Below, piece by piece: positions 4,611 through 6,559 of a stretch of DNA of 6,559 bases. How positions within the stretch are numbered: position 1 is the stretch's first letter; every line of letters starts with the position of its first letter. This stretch comes from an uncultured Lachnospiraceae bacterium. Its GTDB lineage: Bacteria; Bacillota; Clostridia; Lachnospirales; Lachnospiraceae. The position numbers were made by a program, and so were the translations under genes. Location: contig CALYSH010000085.1 in NCBI GenBank assembly GCA_945485625.1, forward strand, positions 1 to 6,559, given 5' to 3'. The notes beneath the pieces are model-generated. The model did no database searches. It worked only from the letters and a program-made list of their open reading frames with translations, and was not told the DNA's origin.

Positions 4611-6452
4611 ATGAATATCATCACATTGGAACGTATTTCAAAGGTATTTACGGAAAGAAAGGTGTTTGAGGACACCGATTTCTATCTGCAGGAGGGTGAG
4701 AAGGTAGGTGTTGTAGGGATTAATGGTACCGGAAAGACCACGCTTCTCCGTATCATTGGCGGACTGGAGGAGCCGGATGACGGAAAGGTCATCCGTGCCA
4801 ATCATCTGGTGATTCGTTATCTGCCCCAGCATCCGGAGTATCAGCCGGAGGATGATATGCTGGAATGTATTACCAAGGGATTGACCGGAGAGGAAAAGGT
4901 AAATACGCAGACCCGGGCAAAAACCATGCTCACCGGTTTGGGGATAAATGATTTTACTCAAAAGGCAGGTACTCTGTCAGGAGGACAGCAGAAGCGTCTT
5001 GCTTTAGTTGAGATATTGCTATCCGATGCCGATGTACTGCTGCTGGATGAGCCGACCAACCATCTGGACCAGATGATGACCGCCTGGCTGGAAGGGGAAT
5101 TACGGCGCACCCGCAAGACCATTGTCATGGTGACCCACGACCGGTATTTCCTGGACTGCGTATGTAACCGGATCGTGGAAGTGGATAAGGGAAAGATCTA
5201 TTCCTATCAGGAGAATTATTCCGGGTTCTTACGCTTAAAAGCGGAACGGGAGGAGATGGAGCTTTCAAGCGACCGGAAGAGACGTTCTCTGCTTCGTACG
5301 GAGCTGGAATGGGTACAACGCGGCGCCAGAGCCCGAACCACCAAGCAGAAGTTTCGTTTAAACCGCTATGAAGAACTAAAGAATATGACGGGACCGGAAA
5401 CGGATGGAAAGGTGGAGCTTGGCTCCATTGCCTCCCGGATGGGTCGGACCACCATTGAGCTGGAAGGGGTTACCAAAAGCTATGATGGCAGGGTATATAT
5501 CAAGGATTTTACCTACTTTTTCATAAAAAATGACCGGATCGGTATCATTGGTCCAAACGGCTGCGGTAAAACCACACTGATGAAGATAATCGCCGGGCGG
5601 ATTCAGCCGGATGCCGGGACAGTCACAGTGGGACAGACTATCAAAATCGGTTATTACAGCCAGATGCTGGAGGATGCGCAGGTTGCCATGGACCCCAATC
5701 AGCGCATTATTGATTACATTCGGGATGCTGCGGAGTATGTGCAGACCACAGAAGGCCCCATATCGGCTTCCCAGATGCTGGAACGCTTCTTGTTTATAAA
5801 GTCTGCGCAGTATGCGCCCATTGGGAAGCTCTCCGGAGGGGAAAAGCGAAGGCTGAATTTGCTTCGTGTGCTGATGGAAGCCCCCAATGTTCTGCTGTTG
5901 GACGAGCCTACCAACGATCTGGACATTACCACGCTTACGGTTCTGGAGGACTTTCTGGACCACTTTCAGGGAATTGTGATTATAGTGTCCCATGACCGGT
6001 ATTTCCTGGACAGAACGGTCTCCCGGATCTTTGCTTTTCAGCCGGATGGGCATCTTCGACAGTATGAAGGTGGTTATACGGACTTTCTGTTCCAGCTGGA
6101 GGCGGACGGGGATCCTTATGAGTTAAAGTTTTCTTTTGATGGCGGAAAAAGCAAAGAAGAAAAGAAACAGGCCAGGGATGAGTGGAAGAAGCAGAACGAA
6201 AGCAATAAGAAGCTGAAATTCACCTATCAGGAACAAAGAGATTACGAAACCATTGAGGCGTATATTGCAAAGATAGAAGAACGGTTGGAGCAGATTGAAA
6301 CGGATATGGGAAGGAATGCCAAAGACTTTGTAAAGCTGAATGAGCTGCTTCGGGAAAAGGAGGAGCTTACTGCAAAGCTGGAAGAAAGGATGAACCGCTG
6401 GATGTATCTGGAGGATCTGGCGGAGAAAATAGCGGCGCAATCCACCGTCTGA
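4611..6452 (+). CDS. uup: ABC-F family ATPase, Uup type
   Basis: The protein has 613 residues, close to E. coli Uup (about 635), with two ATPase cassettes and no membrane segments. Cassette 1 has Walker A GINGTGKT (36-43), signature LSGGQ (122-126), Walker B LLLDEP (143-148) and H-loop His176. Cassette 2 has GPNGCGKT (314-321), LSGGE (407-411), LLLDEP (428-433) and His461. Both catalytic glutamates (E147, E432) are intact. The inter-cassette linker contains ELEWVQRGARARTTKQK (231-247), characteristic of Uup rather than EttA or antibiotic-resistance ABC-F proteins. A lysine/glutamate-rich coiled coil fills 511-608, as in the Uup C-terminal domain. Known Uup proteins act on ribosomes and affect branched DNA intermediates and precise transposon excision. 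The start follows the small membrane ORF by 4 nt, with only a weak GAAGAAAG ribosome binding site, so coupling is likely. Confidence 0.94.
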   Translation: MNIITLERISKVFTERKVFEDTDFYLQEGEKVGVVGINGTGKTTLLRIIGGLEEPDDGKVIRANHLVIRYLPQHPEYQPEDDMLECITKGLTGEEKVNTQTRAKTMLTGLGINDFTQKAGTLSGGQQKRLALVEILLSDADVLLLDEPTNHLDQMMTAWLEGELRRTRKTIVMVTHDRYFLDCVCNRIVEVDKGKIYSYQENYSGFLRLKAEREEMELSSDRKRRSLLRTELEWVQRGARARTTKQKFRLNRYEELKNMTGPETDGKVELGSIASRMGRTTIELEGVTKSYDGRVYIKDFTYFFIKNDRIGIIGPNGCGKTTLMKIIAGRIQPDAGTVTVGQTIKIGYYSQMLEDAQVAMDPNQRIIDYIRDAAEYVQTTEGPISASQMLERFLFIKSAQYAPIGKLSGGEKRRLNLLRVLMEAPNVLLLDEPTNDLDITTLTVLEDFLDHFQGIVIIVSHDRYFLDRTVSRIFAFQPDGHLRQYEGGYTDFLFQLEADGDPYELKFSFDGGKSKEEKKQARDEWKKQNESNKKLKFTYQEQRDYETIEAYIAKIEERLEQIETDMGRNAKDFVKLNELLREKEELTAKLEERMNRWMYLEDLAEKIAAQSTV

Positions 6453-6559
6453 AGCGCGATAGTATGATTTTTCAGAACCTACTGCCCCAGATGTGGTGGC
6501 CGGTTAAGACAAACAGGGAGCAATTATATGCGTGCTCAGGGTAAAAAATAAAGATGAAG

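Noticed and set aside
5376..6053. 225-codon minus-strand ORF opposite uup
   Set aside because: It lies fully within the intact uup gene and has no recognisable domain; it is a frame shadow.
6464..6559. Short frames after uup: 26 codons from ATG 6464, and 7 codons from ATG 6528 with AGGGAG 7 nt upstream
   Set aside because: They are too short to judge and the window ends here. A downstream gene might start at ATG 6554, but only two codons are visible.

Overview
The window looks like part of a Clostridia chromosome, most likely Lachnospiraceae. This is an inference from moderate GC content, strong AAGGAGG-type ribosome binding sites and the gene families present; no taxonomic marker gene is included. 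All supported genes lie on the + strand.

Layout. Positions 4-72 hold a short remnant resembling the N-terminus of a MazE/AbrB-type antitoxin. A near-consensus sigma-A promoter follows (93-121). Downstream of it is a roughly 215-nt segment (147-362) that folds on paper into a closed multibranched structure, then a tandem array of 53-bp units (about 367-596). No convincing gene is seen in the first 650 bases. Next comes an alpha/beta hydrolase (655-2247). It is followed at once by a 120-bp palindromic block (2246-2401) bounded by 30-bp direct repeats, and the second repeat supplies the start of a 117-residue beta-rich ORF (2373-2726). After that come a truncated isochorismatase-family remnant (2798-2878), a cysteine-rich DUF3795-type protein (2927-3358), a two-domain SGNH/CE2-like esterase with a TTG start (3473-4399), a 58-residue single-span membrane ORF (4430-4606), and a full-length Uup-type ABC-F ATPase (4611-6452). 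The last 107 bases hold no convincing gene.

How the parts may relate. The two hydrolases are both serine esterase types without visible signal peptides, so they probably act in the cytoplasm on acylated small molecules or imported oligosaccharides; the substrate cannot be read from sequence. Uup is a housekeeping ABC-F protein, probably co-transcribed with the small membrane ORF 4 nt upstream. The other genes look like a loose same-strand cluster rather than a dedicated pathway. The gene remnants and palindromic repeats suggest repeated rearrangement.

The most unusual content is non-coding: a promoter-led, multi-helix RNA candidate, followed by a phased 53-bp array whose conserved half-sites are complementary to one strand of that RNA's closing helix. 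A second, smaller structured palindromic block follows the first gene and shares motifs with it (tandem G-A mismatches and GAA triloops).
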